From Eubacterium_G segne (lineage in GTDB: Bacteria > Bacillota > Clostridia > Lachnospirales > Lachnospiraceae): 64,000 nt of DNA. The position numbers and the translations under genes were made by a program. The first letter of the stretch is position 1, and every line of letters begins with the position of its first letter. The notes under the pieces were generated by a model. It saw nothing but the letters and a program-made list of their open reading frames with translations. It searched no databases and was not told the DNA's origin. Below, piece by piece: positions 26,185 to 35,349 of the stretch. The stretch spans positions 1-64,000 of the forward strand of contig NZ_JACOOZ010000011.1 of the NCBI RefSeq assembly GCF_014287775.1. Reading direction: 5' to 3'.

Positions 26185-27335
26185 CTGTCAACTCCCGATA
26201 CCGGCTGCCCGAATATCCTGTCCATTTTCTTTTTGTAACAGTCGTAAGAATAATTTTCATCATACTGTACAATAGCATTTTTCTGCATTTCGAATATTTC
26301 ATCTGCACTTAATTTGCATATTTCGTCTGCCACCTGATTTATTATACCATGATTATAATTTATTCCAATATTCTTTTCCCTTACCATGTTCCACGTATCA
26401 CTTTTACAGCAATTAATTAAAGCTAATCCGTTAGACATGTACTCCATACTCTTATAAGATAATGCAATTGCCACATTTTCCTTAAATCCATTGAAGCCGA
26501 AATGACATTTTTTCATTACTTCTTCCTTAACAGCATCATCATATATACGTCCCATAAAATTATACTTTATTTTCTTATCCTTTAATTCATTTAAAAGCCA
26601 TTCTTTTCTCGGACCTTCTCCAATAATAAATAACTCAACATCCTTCTTTTCTTTTATTATGGACAGCATTTTTACCAACCCTTCAAAATCATAGTTTCCT
26701 GTTAATGCTCCCAAATAAAGAATATTTAATTTGTCGTTAGGTACAACTTCTGTCCGCTCTACCTTTTTATTGCTCTTACACAAAGGCACTACTTTCTTTT
26801 TTTCATCCTCTTTTATCCCCAACAATTCAAAATAATATTTACATGATCCGATAAAACAGTCACATTTTTTCATTGCATAATTTCTCATATGCGACCACCA
26901 CCAAAATCCTAAAACATTAGCCACTCTTTTAACATTTTTATTAAATGGAATTGTCTCCGGATACAAATCATAAATATCCGATACCAAATATGTATTTTTT
27001 AGTTTTTTAGACAAAACATATGCCGTTGAATTAGGTGGTCCCACAACATATACAACATCTGCTGTACGCGTTTTCAACAATTTTACCACGTCAAAAGCAA
27101 ATTTCACCGCTGAAATCATTCTTGTTAAAGACATATTCTTTTTGTATGGAATAACTTCTATTTCCCTGACGCCCTCAAGATTATATCTAACCTTTTTCTT
27201 GGAATTATGGTCATAATTTCCACATAATGCCTCTACATCATATCCCTTTTCCTTAAAATAATTGTAAACTGTATAGCAACGGTCAGTATCCCGTAAATTT
27301 AAATAATATGAAACAATTAATACTTTTTTATTCAT
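26181..27335 (-). CDS. Glycosyltransferase family 4-like protein
   Basis: About 384 residues form a GT-B protein: an acceptor domain with VSYYLNLRDTDRCYTVYNYFKEKGYDVEALCG-type start, and a donor domain with LNILYLGALTGNYDFEGLV. Weak phosphate-binding motifs (SYKSMEYMSNGLALINC) stand in place of a strict E-x7-E. The frame is open three codons further, to a GTG at 27344. I prefer the ATG at 27335, which has AAAGG about nine bases upstream. It probably builds part of the repeat unit. Confidence 0.83.
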   Translation of the reverse strand: MNKKVLIVSYYLNLRDTDRCYTVYNYFKEKGYDVEALCGNYDHNSKKKVRYNLEGVREIEVIPYKKNMSLTRMISAVKFAFDVVKLLKTRTADVVYVVGPPNSTAYVLSKKLKNTYLVSDIYDLYPETIPFNKNVKRVANVLGFWWWSHMRNYAMKKCDCFIGSCKYYFELLGIKEDEKKKVVPLCKSNKKVERTEVVPNDKLNILYLGALTGNYDFEGLVKMLSIIKEKKDVELFIIGEGPRKEWLLNELKDKKIKYNFMGRIYDDAVKEEVMKKCHFGFNGFKENVAIALSYKSMEYMSNGLALINCCKSDTWNMVREKNIGINYNHGIINQVADEICKLSADEIFEMQKNAIVQYDENYSYDCYKKKMDRIFGQPVSGVDR

Positions 27336-27346
27336 TTCCTTCACCT

Positions 27347-28687
27347 TTATCTGTATATACCATTAATTATATCCTGCACATGCCCACTAATTAAAGGTAC
27401 TTCAAACATATTTAGTACATTATTTTTCATTTTTCCTATCTTTTCCGGATTATTTAAAAGTTCCCTTAATTCTTTTTTTATCATTTCAAGGTCATAATCA
27501 CATATAATTCCGTTTTTTCCGGGACATACTAAATCCTTTGCCCCAACTTTATCTGTAACCATTACCGGCACTCCGTAACTTAATGCCTCTAAAACCGTAA
27601 AGCCATAAGATACATCACGTAATGCTACAACCAAATCTGCCTCATTCATCACCTTATCAAGCTCCTCGTACTTAAATGAAGGCTTATTATTAATATATGG
27701 TGCCATATTTTCACCGCCATTATAGACAGTTAGCTGAAAGTTTCTTATTCCTTCCTGATACAACTGATTTAATGCTTCCTTAAGGACATAAAAGCCTTTA
27801 TATTCCGCAATTGGTCCTAAATAAGATATTTTTACAACATTATTTTCTATTGTTTTTGTGTACTTCTTTTTATTATCTTTAATTTCCCCGTGAGTTATAT
27901 TACACACGATTCCTTTGTCAACATTTATATAATTTCTAAAAACATCCCTCATGTATGTGCTGTTAAAGTGAATGGTGGATATTTTTTCAAAATACCTGAT
28001 ATATCCTTCTCTTAATTTCCGGTAATTTTCACTATAAATCTTATCCTCTTTTTGTAACTCCTTTAATCCGCTTTCATTTACAAAAATTTTGTTCTTTTTG
28101 TATTTTCTTAGAACTCCAAGTATTTTAGTATTTTTTATGTTTCTGTATAACGGACTTTGTAAAAGTTTCATTTTTTTAATAGACAAAGCATTTTCACAGC
28201 AGGTATAGCATCCTTTACATTCAAAATTTTTCTCACATATTTCATTATTAAAAAACAGTGTTGTTTTAGGACATATTCCAAAAAAATCATGAGTCGTATA
28301 AACGGTTTTTATTTTTAATTTATTTGCTGTTTCTAAGAAGCCAATGTGCATTCCCATTAAAGTATGAATGTGTATTACATCAGGCTTTTCCCTATTTAAA
28401 AATTCTTCATATACCTTTGTGTCTACATTTTTTTGAAATCCGTCAAAATCTCTGATTCCGTATATCTGTGGCAAATATTCAGGATTTTCAAGTTCAAAAC
28501 TTTTTATTCCCTGAAAGGCTTTACCCTGTTTAATTTTTATTGACGAACCATTTAAAACCCGGCCCGGCCAAAGCATTCCCACATCATGTCCCTGCCTTAC
28601 CTGTTCTGTAGCAATATCTATTGCATATTTTGTCAGTCCACCTCTTGCATATGGTGGGAATCCTAGTGAATAATGTAATATCTTCAA
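27347..28687 (-). CDS. Glycosyltransferase family 4 with a cysteine-rich insert
   Basis: The 446-residue GT-B enzyme starts with HYSLGFPPYARGGLTKYAIDIA. The acceptor domain carries HIHTLMGMH, a THDFF motif and a cysteine-rich insert (CEKNFECKGCYTCC, about residues 146-160) that could bind a metal ion. The donor domain has KISYLGPIAEYKG and LEALSYGVPVMVTDKVG. The start appears to be TTG at 28687, because GAGG is six bases upstream and no ATG follows within reach; the stop of the upstream kinase-like gene is one base away. Similar cysteine-containing GT4 enzymes are known in capsule loci. Substrate unknown. Confidence 0.87.
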   Translation of the reverse strand: MKILHYSLGFPPYARGGLTKYAIDIATEQVRQGHDVGMLWPGRVLNGSSIKIKQGKAFQGIKSFELENPEYLPQIYGIRDFDGFQKNVDTKVYEEFLNREKPDVIHIHTLMGMHIGFLETANKLKIKTVYTTHDFFGICPKTTLFFNNEICEKNFECKGCYTCCENALSIKKMKLLQSPLYRNIKNTKILGVLRKYKKNKIFVNESGLKELQKEDKIYSENYRKLREGYIRYFEKISTIHFNSTYMRDVFRNYINVDKGIVCNITHGEIKDNKKKYTKTIENNVVKISYLGPIAEYKGFYVLKEALNQLYQEGIRNFQLTVYNGGENMAPYINNKPSFKYEELDKVMNEADLVVALRDVSYGFTVLEALSYGVPVMVTDKVGAKDLVCPGKNGIICDYDLEMIKKELRELLNNPEKIGKMKNNVLNMFEVPLISGHVQDIINGIYR

Positions 28688-28688
28688 T

Positions 28689-29813
28689 TTAATCCTCTTC
28701 TTGCAATAACTTTTTTATTAACTCTATTCTAAACTTTAACTGACCTTTTCTTGTATCTGTGTTTTTGTCATCCCTCTTCAGATAAAAGACTATAATATAA
28801 AGCAAATATGATACAAACAGCATGTTAGGTGTATTACAGTAATTATACAGTTTACTCTTGTATTTTTTATACACCCTAAAAGTTTCCTGTATGTTCATAT
28901 CGTTAAACATTATACTTTTCTGACAAATATAATGAAAAAAATCAAAAAACGGTGTTGCTGTTTTTATACAATATTCAAAGTCAAAGGCATACACCTCTTT
29001 ATTCTTTATGCATGTATTCTTTGGTGTAAAATCCCCATGGGCGAAACTATAATAAAAATCACTGTTTTTTAAAAAACTTTCTGTTTTTCTTATAGCATAC
29101 ATAATACTGTCTTCTTCACCAAATAAAGTTTCTTCTTTCGCACAATGTTTTAAAAACATAACCGGTTCATACATATCACTGTTTTCAAAACTAATTTTCA
29201 CTTTAGTTTTTTCGTACATATCAGCAATAAATCTCCAGTGTTTATCCAAAAACCGGTAGCAGCTTCTGTTATCTTCTGCAACATTTTCCTGTATAAAAAT
29301 ATCCCAACTGCCTTTTTTTGCAATTCCAATGCCTGCGGGTATATTTCTCACATTTTTTTCCTTTAAAAATTTCAGGGCAGTTAATTCTTTTTCAAATGAA
29401 TCTTTAACTGTTTTTTCTTCTGATATTTTCATGTAGAAAAAAGTTTTATCTTTGTTAAATACCTGTATGACAGCCTTGTGGTTTTGAACAGATTCCTTCA
29501 GGTTCCCATAATATACGGAACATTCATATTTATCTTTGCAATATTTTTCTATTATGTCTTTGATTCCGTCATTTATCTTAAGGTACTTAGGCGTACACTT
29601 GCATATTTTTCTTGCAGGTATCACGTCCCTTAAGACCGGGAAAAAAATCTTTACCAATTTTGCCTTAAAATTAGATGCCTGAAGTATTCCAAAACCGTAT
29701 TTCATGTTTTTTTCGGGAATAATCCATGTTTTATTTCCATTATCTATTAAATAGTATTTTTCGCCATAAACATCTTCAGAAAATATTTCAGCATATAATT
29801 TATTCTGTGCCAT
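28689..29813 (-). CDS. APH/choline-kinase-like phosphotransferase in a polysaccharide locus
   Basis: About 374 residues contain the kinase-like catalytic core. FAHGDFTPKNTC (near residue 258) is the Brenner-type loop with catalytic aspartate and asparagine, and VYAFDFEYC is the metal-binding DFE-like motif. The family phosphorylates small hydroxylated molecules (aminoglycosides, choline, homoserine, sugars). The open frame extends 13 codons upstream; I choose the ATG at 29813 because GAGGAG is five bases before it and the overlap with the neighbour disappears. With the adjacent nucleotidyltransferase/kinase fusion it may make a phosphorylated or nucleotide-activated substituent. That is inference. 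Confidence 0.8.
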   Translation of the reverse strand: MAQNKLYAEIFSEDVYGEKYYLIDNGNKTWIIPEKNMKYGFGILQASNFKAKLVKIFFPVLRDVIPARKICKCTPKYLKINDGIKDIIEKYCKDKYECSVYYGNLKESVQNHKAVIQVFNKDKTFFYMKISEEKTVKDSFEKELTALKFLKEKNVRNIPAGIGIAKKGSWDIFIQENVAEDNRSCYRFLDKHWRFIADMYEKTKVKISFENSDMYEPVMFLKHCAKEETLFGEEDSIMYAIRKTESFLKNSDFYYSFAHGDFTPKNTCIKNKEVYAFDFEYCIKTATPFFDFFHYICQKSIMFNDMNIQETFRVYKKYKSKLYNYCNTPNMLFVSYLLYIIVFYLKRDDKNTDTRKGQLKFRIELIKKLLQEED

Positions 29814-29823
29814 TGCAGCTCCT

Positions 29824-31185
29824 CTAATATTCCAAACAATTATCAAACACAATTTTCAACATTCCATTACTTATTGTATCAACATCATCTTCTGCATTTA
29901 GATAATATATTTTTTTGTAATATTTTTTCAACCTTTCATATTCCGCTGACTGTCTGTTAATTTCTTCAATGGTCAATTCCTTTTTTCTATTGTGTATAAC
30001 CTGTGGTCTTGCCTTTAACACAAATGTAACTTTAGGTTTCGGCGTTAATGCCACAAAAAATCGTCTGACGCAGTATGGAAGGTTAATTTTGCTTCGTTTC
30101 GGATCTACAATCAGGTCGTAGCTATATCTGTCAAAAACTGAATATCTGTCATAATGTACATCTCTTCGTACTTTTTTTCTCCATCCGACTATATAATCAA
30201 AAGAATAGTAACATATTCTAATAAATGAACCTTTAGGCTTTGCCTGTTCTAATTTTTTCCTTTCCTGTGCATAATCTTCTTCTAAATTCTGTTCCTCTTT
30301 TTTCTTTCCGAAAACATCCTTTAAATTAGGAATTATTCCCGGTCTGAAATGATACAGATTGCACTTATTTTCACATATATAATAATAATTTATTTTTTCT
30401 ATAACTTTATCAATAACTGTGGATTTTCCCGTACCATCCGGTGCAATAACACAAAATGTTCTGGAAAACTTTCTATAGCGAAAAAGTATTCTATGTATTT
30501 TTTCCAGCACAAATTCCATTCTGCCTGCTAAAACCTTAACAGGCTTTTTCTTAGTTAAAGAAAATATTATATTTTTGCTTATTTTTCTATATTCCTTAAA
30601 TAGTACATCGATTCTGTCTTCCTTTATTGCTTTCTCAATATGTCTGCCGTAGCTTCCCCACATCCTGTGTGACATTTCTTCTAAAAAAAATTCTTTCTCA
30701 TTTCTTATAAGATTAATTATTTTTTTAGAATATTCTTCTTTCAGTTGCAGTTTTTTCTGACCTGTCACCTTCATTATATATAGCCAAAATGTCTCGTATT
30801 GGGGTTGCAGCACCGTAAGATTATTGTAGCTTATTGTGTTTTTATATAGTCTGCTAAAATCCTCTAATTCAATCCCCTTTATGCTTAAACCTTCTATTAT
30901 ATCTATGTGTATTGCCGTCTTTTGTTTCAGACTCATTCCATGACAACATATCATTGCCCCTGTCCTAAACTCGTCGTAATATTCCAACCCGGCACCATTC
31001 ATTATTCGTTTTAACAATGTATGTGCCTGTTTAATTTTTTCCGGCTCAATTACTATATCCACATCTTTTGATTGATTATCAAAAGGCAATCCCTGATAAT
31101 TTCTCAAAATAAAGTAGCGTATATTGTTGTCATTTAATTTTTTAACATATTCTACCAGTATTTCACCGCACTTTCGGTTCCACAT
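29824..31185 (-). CDS. Nucleotidyltransferase-like domain fused to thymidylate-kinase-like P-loop domain
   Basis: The 453-residue protein has two parts. Residues about 1-200 resemble a minimal nucleotidyltransferase, with DVDIVI (about 38-43) and HIDII (about 92-96) as candidate metal-binding aspartates. Residues about 240-453 form a P-loop kinase related to thymidylate kinase: APDGTGKST (near 250) is Walker A, and YDRYSVFDRYSYDL is similar to the DR(Y/F) substrate-binding motif. Thymidylate-kinase-like proteins recur in exopolysaccharide clusters with no proven substrate. AGGAG lies six bases before the ATG. It is flanked by the APH-like kinase and the GT32-like gene. Confidence 0.78.
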   Translation of the reverse strand: MWNRKCGEILVEYVKKLNDNNIRYFILRNYQGLPFDNQSKDVDIVIEPEKIKQAHTLLKRIMNGAGLEYYDEFRTGAMICCHGMSLKQKTAIHIDIIEGLSIKGIELEDFSRLYKNTISYNNLTVLQPQYETFWLYIMKVTGQKKLQLKEEYSKKIINLIRNEKEFFLEEMSHRMWGSYGRHIEKAIKEDRIDVLFKEYRKISKNIIFSLTKKKPVKVLAGRMEFVLEKIHRILFRYRKFSRTFCVIAPDGTGKSTVIDKVIEKINYYYICENKCNLYHFRPGIIPNLKDVFGKKKEEQNLEEDYAQERKKLEQAKPKGSFIRICYYSFDYIVGWRKKVRRDVHYDRYSVFDRYSYDLIVDPKRSKINLPYCVRRFFVALTPKPKVTFVLKARPQVIHNRKKELTIEEINRQSAEYERLKKYYKKIYYLNAEDDVDTISNGMLKIVFDNCLEY

Positions 31186-31194
31186 ATACTTCTC

Positions 31195-31989
31195 CTACTT
31201 TAATATGTTTCTAATTTTTATTTCTATCTTCCTTGTTGCCTTACTTCCAAAAATTGAAATCAATACTTTTTTTGCCTTTTGTAATAATGGTCTGAAAAAG
31301 GATATCCATATTTTGCTGTTGCCACGTTTTTTCTCTCTTGCACTCATCCAACTGTTATCACAATAATGAATAGCTACTGTCTGCTCTGTAGTTCTAAACA
31401 CCCCTTCTCCTAACTTTTTAGGGTAAAAATATTCCCTTGGATATATGTCTATGCCTGACACCTTTTGTTTCCCCCCACCTAACACAAGTCCCTCTTCCAC
31501 CATAATTTCAGTAAGAAGTGACACATTTGCCACGGTATCCATAGCTCCATTTTTTGAAAGAAACGGATTATTTTCATAATAATCCAGCATTTTTTTTGCA
31601 ATTATACTGTGTTTCTTTAGACTTATAACTGCGGTTCCTAAATACTTTCTTCTTTCAAACCCCATAAATTCTTTTCCTGCCTCAATATCACTAAACTTCT
31701 TCAAAAATTCTACATCAAGGTCAAGATATATTCCTCCATACTCATATAAAACCTTCATTCTGACATAGTCACTAACAAAAGCATATTTTCCTTTGTCATA
31801 CGCCTGCGCAGCATAATCACAGCTGTAAATATCAAAATTATCCTCTGTCCACACTATAAATTGGTATCCGGGAAAGAATTTCTTATTATTTTCCAAAAAG
31901 TCCACGTACCTTTGTGGCATTTTTTCTTTTCCAAACCAACAAAAATGAACTATTTTACCATTTTCAATCATATGATTCATTCTTTTCAT
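31195..31989 (-). CDS. GT32-like (DxD sugar-binding) glycosyltransferase
   Basis: The 264-residue protein matches the OCH1/capsular polysaccharide-synthesis group. IVHFCWFGKEKMP lies near the start, AFVSDYVRMKVLYEYGGIYLDLDVEF carries the DxD motif (near residue 93), and AIHYCDNSW is near the C-terminus. Starts at codons 1, 4 and 7 are all possible. None has a good Shine-Dalgarno, and a perfect hairpin with a T tract ends about eight bases before the first ATG. It probably transfers a hexose to the growing repeat unit. Confidence 0.87.
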   Translation of the reverse strand: MKRMNHMIENGKIVHFCWFGKEKMPQRYVDFLENNKKFFPGYQFIVWTEDNFDIYSCDYAAQAYDKGKYAFVSDYVRMKVLYEYGGIYLDLDVEFLKKFSDIEAGKEFMGFERRKYLGTAVISLKKHSIIAKKMLDYYENNPFLSKNGAMDTVANVSLLTEIMVEEGLVLGGGKQKVSGIDIYPREYFYPKKLGEGVFRTTEQTVAIHYCDNSWMSAREKKRGNSKIWISFFRPLLQKAKKVLISIFGSKATRKIEIKIRNILK

Positions 31990-31992
31990 TTC

Positions 31993-32019
31993 AAAAAGAC
32001 CAGAATGTAATTCTGGTCT
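31993..32019 (-). terminator. Terminator-like hairpin inside the operon, just before the GT32-like gene
   Basis: On the minus strand AGACCAGAAT and ATTCTGGTCT form a perfect ten-base stem with a three-base loop, followed by TTTTG. It stands 7-8 bases before the first ATG of the GT32-like gene and 14 bases after the end of the rhamnosyltransferase gene (32033). By shape it is an intrinsic terminator or attenuator, which would set different levels for early and late operon genes. Confidence 0.6.
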
Positions 32020-32032
32020 GTTCTATATCCTA

Positions 32033-33232
32033 TTATTTTCTAAACAACTTCTGATATTTTTCAGTTATGTATTCCCAGTTGTAAAAATTATCAATTCGTT
32101 TTTTAGCTTTGTTACCTATAGTCTCTATCTCATTTTCACTCATATTATCTGTTTTGTCTATTAAAGCTGCCAAATCCCCGTCATCTAAACTCCAATATTT
32201 AGCTCCGTCTTCTGCCACTTCCCTGTTAAATATAACATCAAATAAGAGGTTTACATCTGTAAGACCTAATGCCTCAAGAAGACTTGGATTTGTTCCACCA
32301 ACAGAATGTCCGTGAATGTATGCAAAGGCATTTTCCCTTATTTTCTTTAATAATGGCTGGTCATAAACCGTGCCTACAAACTTAATTCGCCTGTCCTTAT
32401 TAAAACCTGTACTTTTCAGGAGTCCATCGTAGAAAACATTATTTTGATAATCCGTTACAATCACCAAATCTTTCTTCGTTTTCGACTTCATAAACTCCCT
32501 TATAATTGCCTCAAAGTTGTTTTCCGGCACAAACCGTCCCACAACCACATAGTAGTTTTTAAACTTTACGTTAAACCTTGAAAACCACTCCTTTACCTTG
32601 CTGTCATCATCTGCCAAAGTTGACTTAGATGTTTCTGCACCGTAGGCGATAAATGTGGTTTTTGGATTATACTTTTTGTAATCTTCCTTTATGTAATTTT
32701 CAATGCCTATGCTGTCGCAAATAAGCAAATCAGCATTTTTAACCATAAGACGCTCTGATATTTTCCAGTATTTTCTAACGGGAGCACTCCATTTGGCACG
32801 CTTCCACTCATGTCCATCCGGGTTTACATAAAGTTGTCCTCCAAGTTCATGTATCTCCCTTTTAAACTTTCCAATAAAAGGCCCTATCCTGCATGCAAGC
32901 ACATAAATAACAGGCTCCTTAAGATTATATTTTTTGATATAGTCAATACTGTATTTTATAGCATCAACATCATAAAATATAGCTTTTTGAGGTCCGCCCA
33001 TGCGCTGTTTTATATCAAAACAATGTGCACCGTTATACTCATATTCAGTATTATTTTCATCATATTCACTATCATCTAATATCCTTGAAACATGATACTG
33101 AATACTCTTATCTTTGGTATATTCCGTTAATTTATCTACGAAGGTTTCAAATCCGCCATATCTGGTAGGAATACCTTTACATCCCACAATAAATATATGT
33201 CTTTTGGATGTGTCTGTAAAATTACTATTCAT
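32033..33232 (-). CDS. DUF1972/WchF-like rhamnosyltransferase (GT4)
   Basis: About 399 residues have the DUF1972 N-terminus, FIVGCKGIPTRYGGFETFVDKL, found in beta-1,4-rhamnosyltransferases such as pneumococcal WchF. A GT-B donor domain follows, with VVVGRFVPENNFE, and HGHSVGGTNPSLLEALG replaces the usual E-x7-E surroundings. The frame is open eight codons further, to 33256. I prefer the ATG at 33232 because GGGAG lies five bases upstream, whereas the first ATG has none. As second gene of the operon it probably adds the second sugar of the repeat unit, rhamnose, to the primed lipid carrier. Confidence 0.9.
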   Translation of the reverse strand: MNSNFTDTSKRHIFIVGCKGIPTRYGGFETFVDKLTEYTKDKSIQYHVSRILDDSEYDENNTEYEYNGAHCFDIKQRMGGPQKAIFYDVDAIKYSIDYIKKYNLKEPVIYVLACRIGPFIGKFKREIHELGGQLYVNPDGHEWKRAKWSAPVRKYWKISERLMVKNADLLICDSIGIENYIKEDYKKYNPKTTFIAYGAETSKSTLADDDSKVKEWFSRFNVKFKNYYVVVGRFVPENNFEAIIREFMKSKTKKDLVIVTDYQNNVFYDGLLKSTGFNKDRRIKFVGTVYDQPLLKKIRENAFAYIHGHSVGGTNPSLLEALGLTDVNLLFDVIFNREVAEDGAKYWSLDDGDLAALIDKTDNMSENEIETIGNKAKKRIDNFYNWEYITEKYQKLFRK

Positions 33233-33267
33233 TACAGCTCCCATTCTCTTATTCATAATTTAATATT

Positions 33268-34713
33268 TTATACTGAACCTCTCCTTGCAATTACTACCAC
33301 GACTGTTTTTAAAATAATCTTTATGTCAAGTCCGATAGTCCAATTTTTTATATATTCGTTGTCTAACTTAACAACTTCTTCAAAATCCGTAAAATCGCTT
33401 CTGCCACTCACCTGCCAAATTCCTGTAAGCCCCGGCTTAGCAGCCAGTCTGCTTTTATGATGTAGCTCATACTTCTCGTACTCATCCATTGTTGGCGGTC
33501 TGGTTCCTACTAAACTCATGTCGCCTTTAAGGATACTCCAGAAATTTGGAAACTCATCTAAAGACGAAGCTCTCAAGAAATGACCTAAACCTTTTCTCTT
33601 TCCGTCCGGTCCGCTTCCTATAATTCTAGGGTCTGCATCTATTTTAAACATAAGACCACTCATTTTATTTTTATCCATAAGTTCCTTCTTACGTTCTTCA
33701 GCATCTGAATACATTGAACGGAATTTGTATATTTTAAACTTTCTGCCGTTCTTTCCAACCCTTTCCTGTCCAAAAAATACAGGACCTTTAGGGTCAGCAA
33801 TTTTAATTGCCGGTGCGATAAAAATAAACAATATCGCCGTTATGAGACAGCCCACAATGCCGGCACATATATCCAGCGCCCTCTTTAAGAAAATCTCATA
33901 AGGCTGCACCGTCTTCATACTTGTTGTTAAAACATTAACTGCATTAATTCTGCCAAAATATACATTAGGAAGTCCCTGTGTAAACATATTCATCTTAACA
34001 TGCACTGTTACTCCCATTTCCAAAAACTTATTTGTGACCCGCTCGATTTCATCCTGTCTGCCCGGGTCCATACATATAAGTACATCATCTATTACGTTAT
34101 GACAAACATATTCATATACGTCTTTACCATACGCCACTACCGGTATTCCCATAATTTCACTACACTTTGATTCCGGCTCCACAATGGCTATTCCCACAAC
34201 ATCATAGGTTTTATCATGACCGTCTTTTATAAGATTAACCGAATCCACAGCCATTTCCTCATTGACTAACACCAAAATTTTTACCCTGTTATACTTAGAC
34301 AGTCCCTCATTATCATTAATAATTTTTTTCAAAATTATATGCACCATATACATAACTATGGTATTAATACAAAAATAGCTTATAAATGTCAATCTCGAAT
34401 ACTGTATACTTAACTGCATAACAAACAAATAGCTGAAAACCACTGCTATCATTTCCAAATTATATATAAATACCTTTTGAAATTCTCCGAAATATCCACG
34501 TTTCAAAATTCCTGAGTACCAATTTGAAAAATATGTTATACAAAAATGCAAAACCATTATCATAATCATTATCATTCGATAATCTTTTATTTCGTATACA
34601 TTTGCAATTCCGTGTCTTAACCAATATGCAAGATTAAATGTTATGTTTAAGCATATCAAATCGGCCAGAATAAAGTCAAAATGCTTTATCCAGCTGCTTT
34701 TTTTTATATGCAT
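33268..34713 (-). CDS. Undecaprenyl-phosphate sugar-1-phosphate transferase (WbaP/WcaJ-like), initiating enzyme
   Basis: About 481 residues include four to five N-terminal membrane helices, a CoA-binding-like central domain (IVEPESKCSEIMGIPVV) and a C-terminal bacterial sugar transferase domain with its own helix. That domain has KRALDICAGIVGCLITAILF, GQERVGKNGRKFKIYKFRSM and KPGLTGIWQVSGRSDFTDFEE. It loads hexose-1-phosphate, probably galactose or glucose, onto undecaprenyl phosphate and so begins each repeat unit. The frame is open to 34746, but GGGAGGG is seven bases before the ATG at 34713. It is the first gene of the long operon, directly behind a good promoter. Confidence 0.95.
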   Translation of the reverse strand: MHIKKSSWIKHFDFILADLICLNITFNLAYWLRHGIANVYEIKDYRMIMIMIMVLHFCITYFSNWYSGILKRGYFGEFQKVFIYNLEMIAVVFSYLFVMQLSIQYSRLTFISYFCINTIVMYMVHIILKKIINDNEGLSKYNRVKILVLVNEEMAVDSVNLIKDGHDKTYDVVGIAIVEPESKCSEIMGIPVVAYGKDVYEYVCHNVIDDVLICMDPGRQDEIERVTNKFLEMGVTVHVKMNMFTQGLPNVYFGRINAVNVLTTSMKTVQPYEIFLKRALDICAGIVGCLITAILFIFIAPAIKIADPKGPVFFGQERVGKNGRKFKIYKFRSMYSDAEERKKELMDKNKMSGLMFKIDADPRIIGSGPDGKRKGLGHFLRASSLDEFPNFWSILKGDMSLVGTRPPTMDEYEKYELHHKSRLAAKPGLTGIWQVSGRSDFTDFEEVVKLDNEYIKNWTIGLDIKIILKTVVVVIARRGSV

Positions 34714-34784
34714 ATATGTACCCTCCCAAGTTTGCCCCAATATCAAGTTATATTTGCTACATTTTTCGACCCAATATCGTTTTT

Positions 34785-34813
34785 ATTTTATCTTATTATC
34801 TACTAATTGTAAA
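34785..34813 (-). promoter_or_regulatory. Sigma-A-type promoter of the polysaccharide operon
   Basis: On the minus strand TTTACA (34813-34808) and TAAAAT (34790-34785) are separated by exactly 17 bases, each one mismatch from consensus. This predicts a leader of about 65 bases before the initiating transferase start at 34713. No riboswitch-like fold or terminator was recognised in the leader. Confidence 0.65.
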
Positions 34814-34937
34814 TATGGAATATTTGTAAACTTTTGTGACTTATGTGTTAAATATGCCCCATGATTATTGATTTTGCCTTTTAGAATTGGTAATTTGTAT
34901 ATTATGAATTGTTATTTGTTCTGAAAGGAGTTTTGTT

Positions 34938-35348
34938 ATGAACTTTAGAAATAAATTTTCCAATTTTATGTATGGCAGATACGGCATTGACCAGTTATCA
35001 AGATTTATACTTGGTGTAACATTTGTTCTTTGCATTCTTTCCTTTTTCACAAAAGGTGCAGTAAATTCTGTATTAAGCCTTTTTATATTTGCTTCTATTG
35101 TTCTTCTTTACTTTAGAATGTTTTCAAGAAACATATATAAGCGTGCAGCTGAAAACGAAAAGTATTTAAGAATAATTTCTAAAATTAAATTTAATAAAAA
35201 TTTCAGTAAAGAAGCCAGGGAGCAGAGAAAATATTATAAATTTTTCAAGTGTCCCGGCTGCGGTCAGAAAATCCGTATTCCCAAGGGACACGGCAAAATC
35301 GAAATCCGCTGTCCTAAATGTAACAATAAATTTATAAGAAGAAGTTAA
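34938..35348 (+). CDS. Small membrane protein with C-terminal zinc ribbon
   Basis: The 136-residue protein has two hydrophobic helices (about residues 21-37 and 41-59), a basic linker and a zinc ribbon with C105/C108 (CPGC) and C125/C128 (CPKC). This layout suits a membrane-anchored protein with a cytoplasmic metal-binding head. AAAGGAG is about eight bases before the ATG. It forms a tight operon with the DUF5685 gene (one-base gap) and probably the J-domain gene. It reads away from the polysaccharide operon; the 190-base gap between them holds the operon promoter. Function unknown. Confidence 0.8.
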   Translation: MNFRNKFSNFMYGRYGIDQLSRFILGVTFVLCILSFFTKGAVNSVLSLFIFASIVLLYFRMFSRNIYKRAAENEKYLRIISKIKFNKNFSKEAREQRKYYKFFKCPGCGQKIRIPKGHGKIEIRCPKCNNKFIRRS

Positions 35349-35349
35349 T

